Shown here in pieces: positions 23,432 through 32,795 of a DNA stretch of 53,020 nucleotides. The stretch is from JBAQMG01 sp049302575 (GTDB lineage: Bacteria; Bacillota; Desulfitobacteriia; Desulfitobacteriales; Desulfitobacteriaceae), in assembly GCA_049302575.1 (NCBI GenBank), contig JBAQMG010000128.1, positions 1 through 53,020 of the forward strand, written 5' to 3'. Under the pieces are notes generated by a model that made no database searches, was not told the DNA's origin, and saw nothing but the letters and a program-made list of their open reading frames with translations. The translations under genes were made by a program, and so were the position numbers. The first letter of the stretch is position 1. Every line of letters starts with the position of its first letter.

Positions 23432-24634
23432 GTGACGAAAGTCTGGACAGTGGCTGAACTGACTGAGGAAATCGGATTGGTGTTAAGTGAAAGATTGGAT
23501 TTCCAAAACTGCTGGGTGAGTGGTGAACTCTCCAACTTTAAAAACCATCGTCCTTCAGGGCATTGGTATTTTACGCTCAAAGATGAGCATTCTAATCTCA
23601 AAGGGGTCATGTTTCGCACGCGCTCCCAGAAGGTGCCCTTTATGCCAGTTGACGGGATGAAGGTTTTGGTGCGTGGGAATTTACGAATTTATGAGAGGGA
23701 CGGCAATGTCCAGTTATATGTTGAGGAAATGCAACCGAGTGGTCTGGGCGAACTGTACCTAGCTTTTGAACAATTGAAAAAGCGTTTAGCTGCGGAGGGT
23801 TTATTCAATCAAGAGTTTAAGAAGGAAATTCCGCGTTTTCCGCGACGAATAGGGATCGTCACCAGCCAAACCGGTGCAGCTTTGCGAGATATTATTACCG
23901 TTTTGCAGAGGCGTCATCCTAAAATGTCGTGGATTCTTGCCCCCGCTGCGGTGCAAGGGGAGTCAGCTCCGCGTGAGGTTGCGGAGGCCATTGCCCGTCT
24001 GAATAAACATGGGAATATTGATGTTCTGATTGTGGGACGTGGTGGGGGGGCGCTTGAAGAACTTTGGGCTTTTAATACCGAAGAGGTTGCGCGAGCTATT
24101 TTCTTATCGCATATTCCAATCATCTCAGCAGTGGGGCATGAAACAGATATCACGATTGCTGATTTTGTAGCTGATCTGAGAGCGCCTACACCGTCGGCAG
24201 CCGCGGAACTCGCCGTACCACTTTGGCGCGAATTGCAGGCTGGTGTGGCTCAACTAGCTCGAAGTTTGGAGTTAAGCATGCGTTCGCAGGTTAATCAGAA
24301 ACGCCGCTTATTGGAGAGCTTGGCGGGAAGCTCCCCTTTGCAAAATCCTTCTTGGCGATTGGCCAAGTCACGCCAGGAACTCGATGTCTTAGGAACAAAG
24401 CTCCAGAGCAATATGACTAGATTTGTAACGGATAAAAATGGTATACTAAAATTATTGGCTGCTAAGCTTAACCTGCTTAGTCCTTTATCAATCCTGGGAA
24501 GAGGATATTCCATAACTTATGGACCACAGGGTAATGTATTAAGTTCAACCCAAGATGTATTCATCGAGCAAGAGGTCAAGGTTCGTTTAGCACACGGGAG
24601 TATAATTTGCCGAGTTCTTGCAAAGGAGAATTGA
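23432..24634 (+). CDS. xseA: Exodeoxyribonuclease VII large subunit
   Basis: 400 residues. An N-terminal OB-fold (VSGELSNFKNHRPSGHWYF) is followed by the catalytic domain (PRRIGIVTSQTGAALRDI, GRGGGALEELWAFN, SAVGHETDITIADF) and a helical C-terminus. It degrades single-stranded DNA together with XseB. GTG start after GAGGTG. The gene is intact despite the decayed material just upstream. xseB follows after 3 nt. Confidence 0.96.
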   Translation: MTKVWTVAELTEEIGLVLSERLDFQNCWVSGELSNFKNHRPSGHWYFTLKDEHSNLKGVMFRTRSQKVPFMPVDGMKVLVRGNLRIYERDGNVQLYVEEMQPSGLGELYLAFEQLKKRLAAEGLFNQEFKKEIPRFPRRIGIVTSQTGAALRDIITVLQRRHPKMSWILAPAAVQGESAPREVAEAIARLNKHGNIDVLIVGRGGGALEELWAFNTEEVARAIFLSHIPIISAVGHETDITIADFVADLRAPTPSAAAELAVPLWRELQAGVAQLARSLELSMRSQVNQKRRLLESLAGSSPLQNPSWRLAKSRQELDVLGTKLQSNMTRFVTDKNGILKLLAAKLNLLSPLSILGRGYSITYGPQGNVLSSTQDVFIEQEVKVRLAHGSIICRVLAKEN

Positions 24635-24637
24635 GCG

Positions 24638-24895
24638 ATGACTAGAGAGGATAGTTTGACTAGGCAAGCCCCGAATTTTGAAGCAGGTGTCGAACGATTA
24701 GAGCAAATTGTGAAGAGTTTGGAACAAAAAGAGATTTCGTTAGAGTCAGCGCTTACCTTATTCCGCGAGGGTATCGAACTTGTCCAGCACTGTACCGGTT
24801 TGTTGGACAAGACTGAACGACAAATGGAGTTATTGTTAGAAGATCCAGACGGGCAAATTCGGGTTGAGGCAGCCAGTTTCACAGTGGAAGGATGA
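24638..24895 (+). CDS. xseB: Exodeoxyribonuclease VII small subunit
   Basis: 85 residues. A helical hairpin protein with the family block FEAGVERLEQIVKSLEQKE and SLESALTLFREGIEL. Several copies bind one XseA. ATG follows AAGGAGAATTGAGC, which overlaps the end of xseA, so the two are coupled. Confidence 0.95.
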   Translation: MTREDSLTRQAPNFEAGVERLEQIVKSLEQKEISLESALTLFREGIELVQHCTGLLDKTERQMELLLEDPDGQIRVEAASFTVEG

Positions 24896-24905
24896 GTTTT
24901 GTTTA

Positions 24906-25772
24906 ATGTTTGAGACCTTGTATGAAAGCTACCTCCTTATGATTGAAGAATTCTTAGAGAAATTACCTTGGGGTGAAGATACCCTAAGTAAAAGCATGCA
25001 TTACTCTTTGGTGGGTGGCGGAAAACGAATTCGACCAGTCCTAGCCTTGGCCGCCACGGAATGTGTAGGCGGAAATCCTAGTGAGATTTTGCCGGCGGCA
25101 GTTGCCATAGAACTTATCCATACTTACTCTTTAATCCATGATGATTTACCTGCCATGGATAATGATGATTACCGGCGAGGAAAACTAGCCAATCATAAAG
25201 TGTTTGGCGAGGGGTATGCGGTATTAGCCGGTGATGCCTTATTAACCTATGCTTTTGAAATACTTTCCTCTAAGTTGCAATTTCCGGCTGAGCTTCAGTT
25301 ACGCGTCCTGAACGAAGTTGCGTTAGCTGCTGGAAAGATAGGCATGGTCGGAGGGCAAGTTGCTGATTTAGAGGGTGAAGGTAGACCGCTCTCTTTAGCT
25401 GATCTTGAGAATATTCATAAGACAAAGACTGGCGCGTTATTAGTTGTTGCTGCTCGTTTGGGAGCAAGCCTATCTGGAGGGAATGAAGGACAAGTTAGTG
25501 CATTGACTCGTTATGCTCAAGCCTTAGGGTTAGCCTTTCAAATAAAGGACGATATTTTAGATATCGAAGGTGATAGTAAAGTGCTTGGTAAAGCGATCGG
25601 GAGTGATCTGAAGCTTGGTAAAGCTACTTATCCTTCGCTAATGGGGCTTGAAGAAGCAAAGAAATATTTGCACGCCCAAATAGAGAAAGCCCTAGAAGCT
25701 CTAAAAACTTTTGGCGAACAGGGTCTATTTCTAAGTCAGTTGGCTGATTATATAGAAAGACGTCAGCGTTGA
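24906..25772 (+). CDS. ispA: Polyprenyl (farnesyl/geranylgeranyl) diphosphate synthase
   Basis: 288 residues. Head-to-tail prenyltransferase that condenses isopentenyl with allylic diphosphates. First aspartate-rich motif DDLPAMDNDD near residue 79, second KDDILDIEGD near 215, and the substrate block GGGKRIRP near 37. Product length cannot be told from sequence alone. ATG 24906 is the first Met consistent with the family; GGAAGGA upstream is somewhat far. It lies with dxs in the usual isoprenoid neighbourhood. Confidence 0.92.
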   Translation: MFETLYESYLLMIEEFLEKLPWGEDTLSKSMHYSLVGGGKRIRPVLALAATECVGGNPSEILPAAVAIELIHTYSLIHDDLPAMDNDDYRRGKLANHKVFGEGYAVLAGDALLTYAFEILSSKLQFPAELQLRVLNEVALAAGKIGMVGGQVADLEGEGRPLSLADLENIHKTKTGALLVVAARLGASLSGGNEGQVSALTRYAQALGLAFQIKDDILDIEGDSKVLGKAIGSDLKLGKATYPSLMGLEEAKKYLHAQIEKALEALKTFGEQGLFLSQLADYIERRQR

Positions 25773-25782
25773 GGGGTGTGCT

Positions 25783-26223
25783 ATGACGATACTTCCCGGA
25801 ATCTTACAAAATACAATTCTTATTTCAGCAATGACTGCTTGGTTGGTTGCCCAAGTTATAAAAGTGTTACTTGATTTAGTTCTCCAAAAGAGATTAAATA
25901 TTGAACTTTTACTAAGTTCTGGAGCTTTTCCCAGTTCGCATGCGGCCATCGTCTGTGCTGTAGCCTTAGGTGTTGGGAAATACTATGGCTGGAACTCTCC
26001 GATTTTTGCAGTGGCTGCGGTTTTGGCGATGATCGTTATGTATGACGCTGCAGGGGTCAGGCGGGCAGCCGGAAAACAAGCTGAAGTTTTAAATCAACTT
26101 GTGGAGCGCTATTATGTGGGCTCTGATTTTTCACAAAAAAGGCTTAAGGAATTAATAGGGCATACTCCTTTGGAGGTGTTCGGCGGTGCTTTGGTAGGAA
26201 TTATTGTGGGTTTAGTTATTTAA
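25783..26223 (+). CDS. Divergent PAP2 family membrane protein (DUF212)
   Basis: 146 residues with four or five transmembrane helices. The motif SSGAFPSSHAA and a later YDAAGVRRAAGKQAE are diagnostic of the DUF212/YuiD divergent phosphatidic-acid-phosphatase group. A role in prenyl diphosphate dephosphorylation is plausible from its place between ispA and dxs but is not shown. GAGGGG precedes ATG by about 6 nt. Confidence 0.85.
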   Translation: MTILPGILQNTILISAMTAWLVAQVIKVLLDLVLQKRLNIELLLSSGAFPSSHAAIVCAVALGVGKYYGWNSPIFAVAAVLAMIVMYDAAGVRRAAGKQAEVLNQLVERYYVGSDFSQKRLKELIGHTPLEVFGGALVGIIVGLVI

Positions 26224-26251
26224 AACTGGTTTGGTTGAGGAGGACTAGATT

Positions 26252-26863
26252 TTGTCTGGGAAAAAAAGAAATGGCTGGAAATACTTGCCAGTTATTTTTT
26301 TAGGGACATTTATAATTGCCGGAATAGTTAGTCTGGGTTCGGAATTATTAATGAGGAATACTTCTATAATCGTGGCCTGTCTCTTCCTGTTAGTAGTTAT
26401 AGGGATACATATCTTTTTTGATATTATCGGGATTGCGGCAACAGCAGCTTCAGAGGCTCCGCATCATGCCCGAGCTGCTAATCGAGTATTTGGCGCCCGG
26501 CAGGCAGTATTTCTAGTTCGCAATGCCGATCTTGTGGCGAATGTTACGAATGACATAGTTGGGGACGTCACTGGCACGATAAGTGGAGCAATGGCGGCCT
26601 CGATTGTACTTGATCTGTTGCGTTATTATCCTACGTTCCAGACCAAAGAGATTTGGTTAACAATTGGCCTGTTAGCCTTGGTGGCTTCCGTGACTGTAAC
26701 AGGTAAGGCCTTAGGTAAAGCGTTTGCCATTCATGAAGCTAATGAAATTATCGGGCTGGTAGGGGGATTAATGGCAAGCGTGGAAAAGGTCACAGGTCGG
26801 AGTTTTACGCAACGGAAAAGACGAGGGGGAAGAAAAAATGGGGCTGCTCGAAGGGATTCATGA
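26252..26863 (+). CDS. Conserved membrane protein of unknown function upstream of dxs
   Basis: 203 residues. Transmembrane helices lie at about 12-30 and 36-58, with two more in the C-terminal half, and a highly basic tail (RKRRGGRKNG) follows. The central block AASEAPHHARAANRVFGARQA recalls the N-terminal membrane domain of CorB/CNNM-type proteins but lacks CBS domains, so no transport function is claimed. TTG 26252 follows GAGGAGG. It overlaps dxs by 26 nt, and similar genes precede dxs in related Clostridia. Confidence 0.65.
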   Translation: MSGKKRNGWKYLPVIFLGTFIIAGIVSLGSELLMRNTSIIVACLFLLVVIGIHIFFDIIGIAATAASEAPHHARAANRVFGARQAVFLVRNADLVANVTNDIVGDVTGTISGAMAASIVLDLLRYYPTFQTKEIWLTIGLLALVASVTVTGKALGKAFAIHEANEIIGLVGGLMASVEKVTGRSFTQRKRRGGRKNGAARRDS

Positions 26864-28745
26864 GCCCAAGGATTTGCGGGCTTTGAATTTGGAGGAACTA
26901 AAAACCCTCGCGCTGGAAATCCGCCAAGAAATGATTAACGTTGTGTCGACTAATGGAGGTCACCTAGCACCGAATTTAGGGGTTGTGGAACTTACCTTGG
27001 CCCTACATCGTATTTTTGATAGTCCTAAAGATAAATTGATCTGGGATGTTGGACATCAAACCTATATCCATAAATTAGTCACTGGACGTTTAGCAGAATT
27101 TAAAAGTTTGAGGCAATTTAAAGGGCTCTCCGGCTTTCCTAAACGTTCGGAAAGTCCTCATGATTGTTTTGAAACAGGACACTCCAGCACCTCGATTTCG
27201 GCAGCAGTTGGCTTTGCCAAAGCCCGAGATTTACTAAAGGAAGATTATCATGTGGTTGCCATCATTGGGGATGGAGCAATGACCGGAGGAATGGCTTATG
27301 AGGCCTTGAATCATGCTGGACATAGTGGGACGAATTTGATTGTGGTTTTAAATGATAATGAGATGTCTATTTCCCCAAATGTTGGAGCCTTGTCTTCATA
27401 TTTAAATCGTTTGCGGACAGACCATCGTTACGATAAACGTAAAGCAGATGTGGAGGAGATTTTAAAACGCATCCCCAAAATTGGCTTTAAGGTAGCTAAA
27501 GCTGCAGGAAGGGCCAAAACAGGATTGAAATATCTTTTGGTACCTGGTTTATGGTTTGAAGAACTGGGTTTTACTTATTTAGGACCTTTTGATGGGCATG
27601 ACCCCCTCCTTTTAGAACAGGTGTTTGAACAGGCGAAACAAAAAAAAGGTCCTGTTTTATTGCATGTAATGACCCGTAAAGGCAAGGGGTATACACCAGC
27701 TGAACGGAATCCAGATATCTTTCATGGAGTAGGACCGTTTGATCGTCGCACAGGAGAAGTCGTTAAAAAGTCGTCTCCACCTACTTATACGCAAATATTC
27801 GGTCAAACAATTTGCGATATAGCTCTTAAAAATCCTAAAGTAGTGGCAATCACTGCTGCAATGCCCAGTGGAACAGGTCTAAGCCAATTTGCCAAGCAAT
27901 TTCCGGAGCGTTTTTTTGACGTGGGGATTGCTGAACAACATGCCGTAACTTTTGCTGCTGCCCTAGCTTTTAGCGGGTTTAAACCCGTTGTAGCTATTTA
28001 TTCTACCTTTTTTCAAAGGGCCTATGACCAAGTCCTTCATGATGTATGTCTTTCTAAGGCTAACGTAGTCTTGGCTCTTGATCGAGCAGGAATTGTAGGA
28101 GATGATGGACCTACTCATCACGGGGTTTTTGATATTTCCTTTTTACGGATTATTCCGAACTTAATCTTTATGGCCCCTAAGGATGAAAATGAATTTCGTC
28201 AGATGCTATACACAGCGTTTCAGATGGAGGGGCCGGTGGCCATACGTTATCCCAGATCAGTGGGTCAGGGTGTAACAATCGACGAGTTTGTCAAGGAAAT
28301 TCCCCTTGGCCAAGCAGAACTTCTTCGGGACGGGCAGGATTTAACAATTATTGGTGTGGGTCCGCTTGTGAATACCTGTCTTGCGGCTGCCAAGGAATTA
28401 AAACATCGCGGGGTTGAGGCCGCTGTCATAAATTTACGTTATATTAATCCTTTGGATCGAGAACTTATCTTACGGTATGCTAGCTTGACTAAACGGATCA
28501 TCACAGTAGAAGATAATGTCTTAGCCGGTGGTATGGGAGGAGCGGTGCTGGAACTGCTCGTCGATGAGAGTTTAAGTGATATCGCTGTTGAGCGGTTGGG
28601 CTATCCGGGTTTTGTAGAGCAAGGTTCGATTCCTCAATTACATCAAATTTATGGTTTAACGGTTAAAGGAATCCTGGCCGCGGCGGCGAGGCTCGATGCA
28701 CGAAGCTCGAGGTTCGAAGGTTCGAAGGTTCGTGGGCACAAATAG
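26838..28745 (+). CDS. dxs: 1-Deoxy-D-xylulose-5-phosphate synthase, with repeat-derived C-terminal tail
   Basis: 635 residues. Thiamine-diphosphate enzyme, first step of the MEP isoprenoid pathway. The diphosphate site GDGAMTGGMAYEALN lies near residue 150, and the transketolase pyrimidine domain has the block DVGIAEQHAVTFAAALA. The family fold ends around GLTVKGILAAAARL. The last ~18 residues, rich in Arg and Ser, are encoded by the start of a heptamer array (CGATGCA, CGAAGCT, CGAGGTT units), so the array appears to have moved the stop codon outward. Part of the xse-ispA-dxs-tlyA-nadK run. Confidence 0.96.
   Translation: MGLLEGIHEPKDLRALNLEELKTLALEIRQEMINVVSTNGGHLAPNLGVVELTLALHRIFDSPKDKLIWDVGHQTYIHKLVTGRLAEFKSLRQFKGLSGFPKRSESPHDCFETGHSSTSISAAVGFAKARDLLKEDYHVVAIIGDGAMTGGMAYEALNHAGHSGTNLIVVLNDNEMSISPNVGALSSYLNRLRTDHRYDKRKADVEEILKRIPKIGFKVAKAAGRAKTGLKYLLVPGLWFEELGFTYLGPFDGHDPLLLEQVFEQAKQKKGPVLLHVMTRKGKGYTPAERNPDIFHGVGPFDRRTGEVVKKSSPPTYTQIFGQTICDIALKNPKVVAITAAMPSGTGLSQFAKQFPERFFDVGIAEQHAVTFAAALAFSGFKPVVAIYSTFFQRAYDQVLHDVCLSKANVVLALDRAGIVGDDGPTHHGVFDISFLRIIPNLIFMAPKDENEFRQMLYTAFQMEGPVAIRYPRSVGQGVTIDEFVKEIPLGQAELLRDGQDLTIIGVGPLVNTCLAAAKELKHRGVEAAVINLRYINPLDRELILRYASLTKRIITVEDNVLAGGMGGAVLELLVDESLSDIAVERLGYPGFVEQGSIPQLHQIYGLTVKGILAAAARLDARSSRFEGSKVRGHK
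28688..28735. repeat. Heptamer-type repeats inside the 3' end of dxs
   Basis: CGATGCA, CGAAGCT and CGAGGTT are 7-nt units; the following TTCGAAGG pair is an 8-nt variant. They encode the non-conserved Arg/Ser-rich tail of Dxs. Confidence 0.65.
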
Positions 28746-28770
28746 ATGCGCGATAAATGAGCCAATCGCT

Positions 28771-28954
28771 AGGCGCGATGCTCGAAGCGCAAGGCGCGAA
28801 GATAGAAGTCCGTTATTATCGCGCCTCGTGCCTCGAACCTCGCAATTGAAATATTGAAGCTAGAAAATTGAAGTGCGATGCTCGAAGCGCGAGGCGCGAA
28901 GATAGAAGTTCGTCACTATCGCGCCTCGCGCCTCGAACATCGAACCTCGAGAAT
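28771..28954. repeat. Heptamer array with two 68-nt hairpin copies between dxs and tlyA
   Basis: The space is filled by CGATGCT, CGAAGCG, CGAGGCG, CGAAGAT, CGCGCCT and CGAACCT units in 7-nt phase, with one 2-nt interruption per copy. Segments 28775-28842 and 28875-28942 are about 91% identical and start exactly 100 bp apart. Each has left-half units that are the reverse complement of its right-half units, so each can fold into a long GC-rich hairpin. Confidence 0.82.
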
Positions 28955-28963
28955 GGGGTTTTT

Positions 28964-29773
28964 GTGGGTAAAGGTAAAGAAAGGCTTGATCTCTTAATGG
29001 TTAAGCAAGGCTTGGCCTTGAGTCGAGAGAAGGCTAAGGCCTTAATCATGGCTGGGGTAGTTTTCACTAAGGACTTACGCTTGGAAAAGCCAGGTCTGGA
29101 ATTGGATGAAACCACCTTGCTGGAACTTAAGGGTGAGAAACTGGCTTATGTCTCGCGAGGTGGCTTGAAATTAGCTAAAGCTGTAGAGGTTTTCCAGCTA
29201 GCTTTTAATGGTCAGGTTATGGCGGATATTGGTTCCTCAACGGGTGGATTTACTGATTGTGCCTTGAAGAATGGAGCTGTCAAGGTTTATGCTATTGACG
29301 TAGGCTATGGTCAGTTAGATTGGAGACTACGCACGGATTCTCGCGTAATCTCCATGGAAAGAACGAATGCTCGTTATCTTAATGAAGCTTCTTTACCTGA
29401 AAAGGTAGATTGGGTCGTTTCCGATGTGGCCTTTATTTCGATCATTAAAATTTTTCCTGCGATGTGCGCAATTCTGAAAAAGGATGGACAAATAGTAACT
29501 CTAATCAAACCACAGTTTGAGGCTGGGCGGGAGAATGTTGGGAAAAAAGGCGTCGTCAAAGATCCCAATGTACATTGTCAGGTTTTATATCGAGTTCTTG
29601 AAGGAGCTCAGAGTAACGGTTTCGGGATTAAAGGACTTGACTATTCCCCGATTCGGGGCCCAGAAGGCAACATTGAATATCTAGCTTGGCTTTCATGTGC
29701 GGATTTAACGGAGTTATCCATAACGACTACGGTGGAAAATGTCGTGGCGAAAGCCCAGAGGGAGACGAAATAA
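28964..29773 (+). CDS. tlyA: TlyA family rRNA methyltransferase/hemolysin-like protein
   Basis: 269 residues. An N-terminal S4 RNA-binding domain (RLDLLMVKQGLALSREKAK) is followed by an FtsJ-like methyltransferase with SAM motif DIGSSTGGFTDCALKNGA near residue 87. TlyA proteins 2'-O-methylate rRNA. The frame is open back to 28868 only because of the heptamer array, which would add an Arg/Ser-rich leader; GTG 28964, just before GKGKERLD, is where the family begins. The ribosome site (TGGGG) is weak. Confidence 0.88.
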   Translation: MGKGKERLDLLMVKQGLALSREKAKALIMAGVVFTKDLRLEKPGLELDETTLLELKGEKLAYVSRGGLKLAKAVEVFQLAFNGQVMADIGSSTGGFTDCALKNGAVKVYAIDVGYGQLDWRLRTDSRVISMERTNARYLNEASLPEKVDWVVSDVAFISIIKIFPAMCAILKKDGQIVTLIKPQFEAGRENVGKKGVVKDPNVHCQVLYRVLEGAQSNGFGIKGLDYSPIRGPEGNIEYLAWLSCADLTELSITTTVENVVAKAQRETK

Positions 29774-29777
29774 AGGT

Positions 29778-30593
29778 ATGGAAAAAGTGGGTTTGTGGCT
29801 GAATACCAGCAAACAGGAAACCCAACCTTTGGCTACGCAACTTACTCAGTGGTTTAGTACTAAGCATTGGGAAGTTCTTAGTGAATGGGCTGACATTAAG
29901 AAAACGGGAATTAGTTTCTTGATTTCACTTGGTGGCGATGGAACCTTACTGGAGGCTGCCAGAGAAGCGGCTCCAATGAGGATCCCCGTATTAGGTGTCA
30001 ATCTGGGACGTTTAGGTTTTCTTTGCGAAATCGAACGGGACGAAGTTTTTATTTCCTTAGAAAAAGTTCTCCATGGAGAATACCTAGTCGAAGAACGCTT
30101 AATGTTAACCGCTGTTCTAAAACGTCCCAACGTTGCTGACTTATCCATAACTGTCCTTAATGACGTGGTCTTTACAAGAGACAGTGATGAGGGAATCATT
30201 ACAATTCAAGCAAATTTGTCTGGAGAACCATCAGTACGTTACCCTGCTGACGGCTTGATTGTGGCAACTCCAACAGGGTCGACCGCTTATTCATTATCGG
30301 CAGGCGGACCTATTGTAAGTCCACAGGTACGAGCCATTCTACTCACTCCCATAGCGGCACATTCCCTTTCATCACGACCAATGGTAGTTTCAGACCGTGA
30401 GGAAATTGAAATATTAGTGACTCGTGGTCGAAAATGTAAGGTTACGTTCGATGGACAAAGAACTATAACCTTACTTCCTGAAGAGACGGTGAAAATAGCT
30501 GCATCACCGCTCAAAGCCTTATTGATTCGTTTAGGTAGCCGAAGTTTTCCGATGGTTGTTCGAGAAAAGTTGAGGGATCGCTGGCATGATTAG
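29778..30593 (+). CDS. nadK: NAD kinase
   Basis: 271 residues. Phosphorylates NAD to NADP. The active-site loop LGGDGTLLEAAR lies near residue 51, the NE/D region LNDVVFTRDSDEG near 130, and the second conserved block TPTGSTAYSLSAGGPIV near 165. ATG 29778 with a short AAAGG upstream, 4 nt after tlyA. The tlyA-nadK-argR-recN order is standard in Firmicutes. Confidence 0.95.
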   Translation: MEKVGLWLNTSKQETQPLATQLTQWFSTKHWEVLSEWADIKKTGISFLISLGGDGTLLEAAREAAPMRIPVLGVNLGRLGFLCEIERDEVFISLEKVLHGEYLVEERLMLTAVLKRPNVADLSITVLNDVVFTRDSDEGIITIQANLSGEPSVRYPADGLIVATPTGSTAYSLSAGGPIVSPQVRAILLTPIAAHSLSSRPMVVSDREEIEILVTRGRKCKVTFDGQRTITLLPEETVKIAASPLKALLIRLGSRSFPMVVREKLRDRWHD

Positions 30594-30629
30594 CGAGCTT
30601 ATGGTGCGAAAAAACGGGGAGGGTTAAAA

Positions 30630-31082
30630 GTGAAAACCCGTCGACACATGAAAATTCAAGAACTAATAGTTAAAGAAATTATCCATACACAAGAGGACTT
30701 AGCAAAAAAATTATTAGAAGCTGGTTTTGTTGTTACGCAAGCTACTGTTTCTCGGGATATTAAGGAATTGGGTCTAATTAAGGTGCCTGGCACCGACGAT
30801 GAGTATCATTATGCAATTCCCGCAGAACAGCATCCTTCTAATATCCAAGAACGACTAAAACGAATGCTGCGAGAGATTGTTGTATCCGTCGATGACAGTG
30901 AAAACCTCGTATTAATTCGAACGATCCCTGGGAACGCCCATGCCCTAGCTTCAATCCTTGATAATAGCAATTGGACGGAAGTCCTTGGTACCGTAGCGGG
31001 AGATGATACTATTCTCCTAGTTGTTAAACCAAAAGAAGCTGCTGGTACTGTGTGTGAACGGATCAATGGGTTGCTGGGATAG
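30630..31082 (+). CDS. argR: Arginine repressor
   Basis: 150 residues. A winged helix-turn-helix domain (EDLAKKLLEAGFVVTQATVSRDIKELGL) binds ARG boxes. The C-terminal oligomerisation and arginine-binding domain contains GTVAGDDTILLVV. GTG start after GGGGAGGG. In B. subtilis the equivalent ahrC likewise precedes recN. Confidence 0.95.
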   Translation: MKTRRHMKIQELIVKEIIHTQEDLAKKLLEAGFVVTQATVSRDIKELGLIKVPGTDDEYHYAIPAEQHPSNIQERLKRMLREIVVSVDDSENLVLIRTIPGNAHALASILDNSNWTEVLGTVAGDDTILLVVKPKEAAGTVCERINGLLG

Positions 31083-31093
31083 GAGGTAGAGCT

Positions 31094-32779
31094 ATGCTTG
31101 TAGAATTTCAGGTGGTTAATTTTGGACTTATGGAAGAGGTAACTCTCACGTTTTGCAGAGGGCTAACAGTGTTTACTGGGGAAACAGGAGCCGGTAAATC
31201 GATGTTGATTGATGCGTTGGGAGTACTTTTAGGTGGACGAGCCAATGTTGATTTTATTCGCCATGGTGTGGAACAAGCCAGTCTGGAAGGGATCTTTACT
31301 GACCTAGCTGATACAGTATCAGCTTATCTGGAGAACGAGGGTTATGCTGTAGAAGAAGGGCAACTGTTCCTTTATAGAGAACTTAACTCTTCCGGACGGA
31401 ATGTATGTAGGGTTCAAGGTCGGAGTGTTCCCTTGAGTACCTATCGTAGGCTTTGTGCCGGGCTTGTAGACATTCACGGTCAAATGGAACATCTTTCACT
31501 ATTTCGTGCTGAAAATCACCGAGACCTCTTAGATTCCCTAGGCGGTTCCGAACAACAGAAATTAGTAAAACAGGTTAGTTTAGCCGCCCGTACTTATCGA
31601 GACATCCTACATCGTGAACGTGAACTCACTCTTTCTTTTGCTGAACAGAAAAAGAGAGAGGAACTGTTGCGTTTTCAAATAGAGGAGATTGACCAGGTTG
31701 GCCCAATTTCTGGAGAAGAAGACAGTCTTGATCAGGAAAAACAGCGTTTAAGTAATGCCGAGCGGATTATGAATTTGCTGGCAAGTACTTATGAAGAGCT
31801 TTATGACAGTTCCTCAAATAGGCTGGCAGCGTTTGATTTATTAGGACGTTCTCTTAAGGCCAGTCAGGAATTAGCTCGTTTGGATGCAGAGTGTCAGCAT
31901 TTCGTTGGACAAGCGGAAGCCCTGTATTATTCCTTAGAGGATTTTGCCGAACAAATACGTTCCTATCGAGAAAAGTTTGAATTCGAGCCAGGCAGGCTGG
32001 ACCAAATTGAGGAACGCCTAGGACAGCTTTATCGACTTCGTAAATATGGAGCAACCTCGGAAGAAGTCTTGACTGTCCAAGAGGAATTGCGCCTTGAACT
32101 CCAAAAGATTAGTCATTTGGAACAACAGGCTGATACTTTGACTAAAGAAAAAGAAGCAGCAAAGCAGACTTATCAAAAATTGGCTACGGGCTTAAGCCAA
32201 AAACGACAGGAGCAGGCTAGGAGACTAGAGATCGATCTGCTTAAGGAATTAGCGGAACTGGGGTTAGAACAGAGCCAGGTAGAGGTTCGCCTGTGGGAAA
32301 TTGAAGAGCCTGCTGAGGGTGGAGCAGAAGAAGTGGAATTCTATTTTTCGGCTAATCTTGGTGAACCCCCGAAACCACTAGCTAAGGTAGCCTCAGGTGG
32401 CGAAATGTCTCGTCTGATGTTAGCTTTAAAAACTCTACTAGCTCAAGTTGAGCTAGTAGATACCTTTATCTTTGACGAAGTAGACAGCGGAGTGGGTGGA
32501 CTTACTATTCAGAAAGTAGCTGAGAAACTAGCTAAGATCTCACTTAATAAACAGGTTCTCTGTATCACTCATAACGCCTCGGTAGCTGCCTATGCTGAGG
32601 AACATTTTGGGATTATTAAAGAAATTAGTGGTCAAAGAACATTTACCCGAGTTCAACGCTTAGAAGTTGAAGAACGAATTGAGGAATTGTCTAGGATGCT
32701 GGGTGGTGGAGCTACGGAAATTACTCTAAAGCATGCTCGAGAGCTTTGGGAGTCGGTTAAAAACAAAAATGATAAATGA
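31094..32779 (+). CDS. recN: DNA repair protein RecN
   Basis: 561 residues. SMC-like ATPase recruited early to double-strand breaks. Walker A GETGAGKSMLIDAL near residue 29; two coiled-coil arms through the middle (about 160-350); ABC signature ASGGEMSRLMLALK and Walker B FIFDEVDSGVGG in the C-terminal lobe. ATG after AGGAGGT. Followed by an intrinsic terminator. Confidence 0.97.
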   Translation: MLVEFQVVNFGLMEEVTLTFCRGLTVFTGETGAGKSMLIDALGVLLGGRANVDFIRHGVEQASLEGIFTDLADTVSAYLENEGYAVEEGQLFLYRELNSSGRNVCRVQGRSVPLSTYRRLCAGLVDIHGQMEHLSLFRAENHRDLLDSLGGSEQQKLVKQVSLAARTYRDILHRERELTLSFAEQKKREELLRFQIEEIDQVGPISGEEDSLDQEKQRLSNAERIMNLLASTYEELYDSSSNRLAAFDLLGRSLKASQELARLDAECQHFVGQAEALYYSLEDFAEQIRSYREKFEFEPGRLDQIEERLGQLYRLRKYGATSEEVLTVQEELRLELQKISHLEQQADTLTKEKEAAKQTYQKLATGLSQKRQEQARRLEIDLLKELAELGLEQSQVEVRLWEIEEPAEGGAEEVEFYFSANLGEPPKPLAKVASGGEMSRLMLALKTLLAQVELVDTFIFDEVDSGVGGLTIQKVAEKLAKISLNKQVLCITHNASVAAYAEEHFGIIKEISGQRTFTRVQRLEVEERIEELSRMLGGGATEITLKHARELWESVKNKNDK

Positions 32780-32795
32780 ATTTTTTGAGAAAATT

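Noticed and set aside
28868..28963. N-terminal extension of TlyA
   Set aside because: These codons lie in the heptamer array; the conserved S4 domain begins only after GTG 28964.
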